From Bacillota bacterium (lineage in GTDB: Bacteria > Bacillota > Clostridia > Saccharofermentanales > Fastidiosipilaceae), in contig JAEZYR010000113.1 of assembly GCA_023442635.1 (NCBI GenBank), positions 1-7,742 of the forward strand: a stretch of 7,742 bases of DNA, given 5' to 3'. This document shows, piece after piece, positions 5,653 through 7,742 of this stretch. The stretch's first letter is position 1, and each line of letters starts with the position of its first letter. Under the pieces are notes generated by a model. That model had not been told where the DNA came from. It saw nothing but the letters and a program-made list of their open reading frames with translations, and did no database searches. The position numbers were made by a program, and so were the translations under genes.

Positions 5653-7134
5653 TCAATGTTGACGGCGAGCACGACTGAGAATCTGCTGCAAGTCGTTTCG
5701 GAGCAAAAAGATAGCGAGCATCACGCAAAGCACAATATTCACACTTGTCCACATCCAATCCGGATGCCTAAAGTAAATCCACGAGCTCAGGGTCAATGTC
5801 AGCGCTAAGACGGCGACCAGACGTGCCTGTATAGCAATCCGCACAGAAGACTGGATTAAGCAGAAGCGGTAGATCAAAGTCGCCAAGAAACCTGCTGCTA
5901 AGGCTAAGTTACAAGCTTGTAGGCCTATGACAGGATAAAGGCCTAGCATGACCAAAACGTTGACAGTTGTCCCCAAAATAGTCGAATAAAAAAGCTGTCC
6001 CGTACGTTTTTCGGCACTAAAAAGATGACCTAAGAAAGTTGAAAGCGCAGATAAAACGATAGCAAGGAGGGTAAGCGGGATGAGCTTTCTCGTCTCTTCC
6101 CCATAGTGTCTAGGATCCAGCAGCAAACTAGCAATGATACGGGCGCTGGGCAATAAGCAAAGCATACCAGCCCCTAGAATGCGAATGTAGTGATCAAAGG
6201 TGCGCGTATAGTAAGTCGCCCTCCCCTCATCACTAGCTACCGAAAAAGCGGTTTCTTGCCAAGCCAGGCTAAACACAGTGATAAATAGATTGATGAACAT
6301 CCCCATGCGATTTGCTGCGCTCAACTGACTTAAGCCCACAGGGTCACCATATCGAGAAATGTAGAGCTCGTTAAACTTGCTCAAAGCAAAAAAGGCACCT
6401 GCATTGATGGCTAAGGGAAAACAAAAGCGAGCCAGTGCAAAACGCTTGGATATAAGCGCTCGCTGTCTGAGCAGTGAGGCTTCTCGATCCAGCTTTTTGT
6501 CTTCTCGCCTACGTTTTTGCCAGATTTTAAAATTTTTGCGAAAAATCCCTGTCTGCCATTCATAGATCGCAACAGAAGTCACTGCTGCAAAAATGGGTGA
6601 CCAGATCATCGATTTTCCACCCATTTTGAGCACAGTTAAGCAAAAAATTTGAGAAAGGCCTAAGACAAGGGAAGAAAGCATCCCTGTAATGGCAAACAAA
6701 CGACTATACCCTAAGCCGCGACTAGAGAATTGATAAAGATAGTCAAACAATGTACAGGCACCCATGAGAACCATGAGGCCGAAAAGTTCGAGACTTTGGT
6801 TAAAACTCAGAACTGCAAAAAGAAGAATGAAAAAGAAGGGCGCTAGGAACAAGCACATAAAAAGCGCATCCCCAAAGATGCTCACTTTTTCTTCTTCTCG
6901 CTCGTCGTACATGAAACGCAGCACACCACTCCAGCATTCAAAGAAAGCAATCGAAACGAGCTGGGGCAACAGCGAACTAAGCAAAGCATACTGGCCATAG
7001 TCCCGCGGCTCAATAAAGCCAGTTTGCAAGCGAGTCAGGACTAAGGTAATGAGCTTGGTCGCAACATTACCGATTAGGTAGATGAGCATTCGCTGCAGGA
7101 GTGCGCGATTTTGACTACGATGCCCCTCGTTCAT
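5653..7134 (-). CDS. wzx: Wzx-like polysaccharide repeat-unit flippase (MOP superfamily)
   Basis: This 493-residue protein should move undecaprenyl-diphosphate-linked repeat units across the cytoplasmic membrane. It begins with the typical amphipathic start and first helix, ending in LTRLQTGFIEPRDYGQYAL (33-51), which matches the 'R.l.p.dyG.y.l' region of Wzx proteins. Further hydrophobic segments lie at about 52-68, 88-108, 115-134, 145-168, 176-193, 234-252, 278-296, 316-336, 350-371, 382-401, 404-425, 437-454 and 462-477. A very basic cytoplasmic loop (about 199-232, with QKRRREDKK) separates the two six-helix halves, as usual in the MOP fold. Length is normal. The ATG is 10 nt after the LicD stop and has only a weak GAG upstream, which points to translational coupling. 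The polymerase gene follows after 29 nt, the classic Wzx/Wzy pairing. Substrate cannot be deduced. Confidence 0.9.
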   Translation of the reverse strand: MNEGHRSQNRALLQRMLIYLIGNVATKLITLVLTRLQTGFIEPRDYGQYALLSSLLPQLVSIAFFECWSGVLRFMYDEREEEKVSIFGDALFMCLFLAPFFFILLFAVLSFNQSLELFGLMVLMGACTLFDYLYQFSSRGLGYSRLFAITGMLSSLVLGLSQIFCLTVLKMGGKSMIWSPIFAAVTSVAIYEWQTGIFRKNFKIWQKRRREDKKLDREASLLRQRALISKRFALARFCFPLAINAGAFFALSKFNELYISRYGDPVGLSQLSAANRMGMFINLFITVFSLAWQETAFSVASDEGRATYYTRTFDHYIRILGAGMLCLLPSARIIASLLLDPRHYGEETRKLIPLTLLAIVLSALSTFLGHLFSAEKRTGQLFYSTILGTTVNVLVMLGLYPVIGLQACNLALAAGFLATLIYRFCLIQSSVRIAIQARLVAVLALTLTLSSWIYFRHPDWMWTSVNIVLCVMLAIFLLRNDLQQILSRARRQH

Positions 7135-7144
7135 AGGCTACTAC

Positions 7145-7742
7145 TCAGGCGGGTTCGCTTTCCTGATTCTCTTTCTGAAGAGATTCTGGCTTAGGCTGAG
7201 CTAAGACTTCCTGATAGGACAAGATAGCCTCTTGCCAAAAATTTTCATCAAGCTTAAAAGAGCGGAGGCGATGGCCACAGCGTTTATCCTCTGGGGGAAG
7301 CTTTTGCCAATCACCAAATAAGGACTCTAGTTGCGCTTCAGCATTTTCAGGTCCAGGAATCATCAGACCTTCAAAAGACAAAGCTGAGCCCGTGAAGAGT
7401 CCAGTCCTCAAAACATATGAAGAATCCAAATCAGCTGCTGCACCTGGAAAAGCCATGTAAGCTTCTGAAAGCTGACCCTCATATTGCGTCATGGCTTTCA
7501 GGCAGCGCTGCCACAATCGATTCAAGGGGCCGCGGCTGCGCCATTGATAAACAGCCTGTAGAAGACGATTGGAACTACAATAAGCATCCAGTCGAACTCG
7601 AATAGGGAAATAAGTCAGCAAATACCGCAACTTTTGCCAACGTCTCTGCCAGGCTGCATCGGGTGCCACATCCAGCGGAAAAATATCTAAGAAAACGCCA
7701 TACTGTCCCTCTTCGTAGCGGCGTTTTTGCTCTTCTGGAGAC
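7145..7742 (-). CDS. licD: LicD-family phosphotransferase, 5'-truncated by the window edge
   Basis: The reading frame stays open to the right edge, so this is the C-terminal 198 residues of a protein that usually has about 270. A GTG at 7669 looks like a start only if the in-frame sequence before it is ignored. That upstream part encodes YGVFLDIFPLD (visible residues 14-24), a hallmark LicD segment, so the gene begins outside the window. Near the end, FEGLMIPGP and LFGDWQKLPPEDKRCGH reproduce the family's pattern of a conserved patch followed by 'yGdy..lPPeekr..H'. LicD proteins transfer phosphocholine or another phospho-substituent from a CDP-linked donor onto cell-surface glycans; the group used here is unknown. 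The N-terminal metal-binding 'DDD' motif lies outside the window and could not be checked. The last 20 residues are a Gln/Glu-rich tail. The flippase gene starts 10 nt downstream. Confidence 0.85.
   Translation of the reverse strand, partial: SPEEQKRRYEEGQYGVFLDIFPLDVAPDAAWQRRWQKLRYLLTYFPIRVRLDAYCSSNRLLQAVYQWRSRGPLNRLWQRCLKAMTQYEGQLSEAYMAFPGAAADLDSSYVLRTGLFTGSALSFEGLMIPGPENAEAQLESLFGDWQKLPPEDKRCGHRLRSFKLDENFWQEAILSYQEVLAQPKPESLQKENQESEPA

Larger units (their letters stand above)
64..7742 (-). other. Polysaccharide assembly operon (3' part)
   Basis: Six genes run in one direction with junctions of 10, 29, -4, 142 and 1 nt, and no terminator-like hairpin is visible between them. One transcript entering from the right edge is the simplest reading. 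The 142-nt junction is explained by the aminotransferase relic rather than by a promoter. Roles are complementary: precursor synthesis, sugar transfer, phospho-decoration, flipping, polymerisation and extracellular modification. The initiating sugar-phosphate transferase, chain-length control genes and promoter are presumably outside the window. Confidence 0.75.

Noticed and set aside
7145..7669. LicD gene as a complete 174-residue protein starting at GTG 7669
   Set aside because: The frame is open to the window edge and the preceding residues YGVFLDIFPLD belong to the LicD family, so the GTG is an internal valine codon.
1..7742. CRISPR arrays, tRNA or rRNA genes, insertion sequences, phage or defence genes
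   Set aside because: No regularly spaced repeats, cloverleaf-like segments, transposase motifs or terminal inverted repeats were seen; essentially all the DNA is accounted for by polysaccharide genes.

Overview
The window reads as the 3' end of a surface polysaccharide biosynthesis operon. Every gene is on the minus strand, so transcription runs from the right edge towards position 64. Composition is mid-range in GC by eye, and several genes have Gram-positive-style Shine-Dalgarno sites, one of them AAAAGGAGG. Together with an EpsF-like glycosyltransferase, a LicD protein and a lipoprotein, this suggests a Bacillota (Clostridia-like) bacterium. The genus cannot be named from the sequence alone, and a Gram-negative host is not formally excluded.

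In transcription order the genes are: (1) a LicD-family phosphotransferase, cut by the right edge (7742-7145); (2) a Wzx/MOP-type flippase (7134-5653); (3) a Wzy-like polymerase or ligase (5623-4061); (4) a membrane-anchored UDP-GlcNAc 4,6-dehydratase of the PglF/CapD/EpsC type (4064-2019); (5) a 30-codon relic of the C-terminus of a DegT/DnrJ/EryC1/StrS sugar aminotransferase (2018-1926); (6) a GT4 glycosyltransferase (1876-773); (7) a probable lipoprotein with a free-standing OatA-like SGNH domain (771-64). Most junctions are very tight: 10 nt, 29 nt, a 4-nt ATGA overlap, and 1 nt. The exception is the 142-nt gap that holds the relic. No internal terminator or promoter is evident, and the window ends in 63 nt of AT-rich intergenic DNA.

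The likely joint role runs as follows. The dehydratase supplies a 4-keto-6-deoxy-HexNAc nucleotide, and the glycosyltransferase adds a sugar to a lipid-linked repeat. LicD adds a phospho-substituent, Wzx flips the unit, Wzy polymerises it, and the secreted SGNH protein may modify the glycan (for example by O-acetylation) outside the cell.

The least ordinary observation is the aminotransferase relic. It lies exactly where a PglE/EpsN-type partner of the dehydratase is expected, and it is in the dehydratase's own reading frame just after the stop codon. It suggests that the aminotransferase was deleted and the repeat-unit chemistry changed. I see no wholly new system here; the rest is a recognisable Wzx/Wzy cluster with some unusual details.
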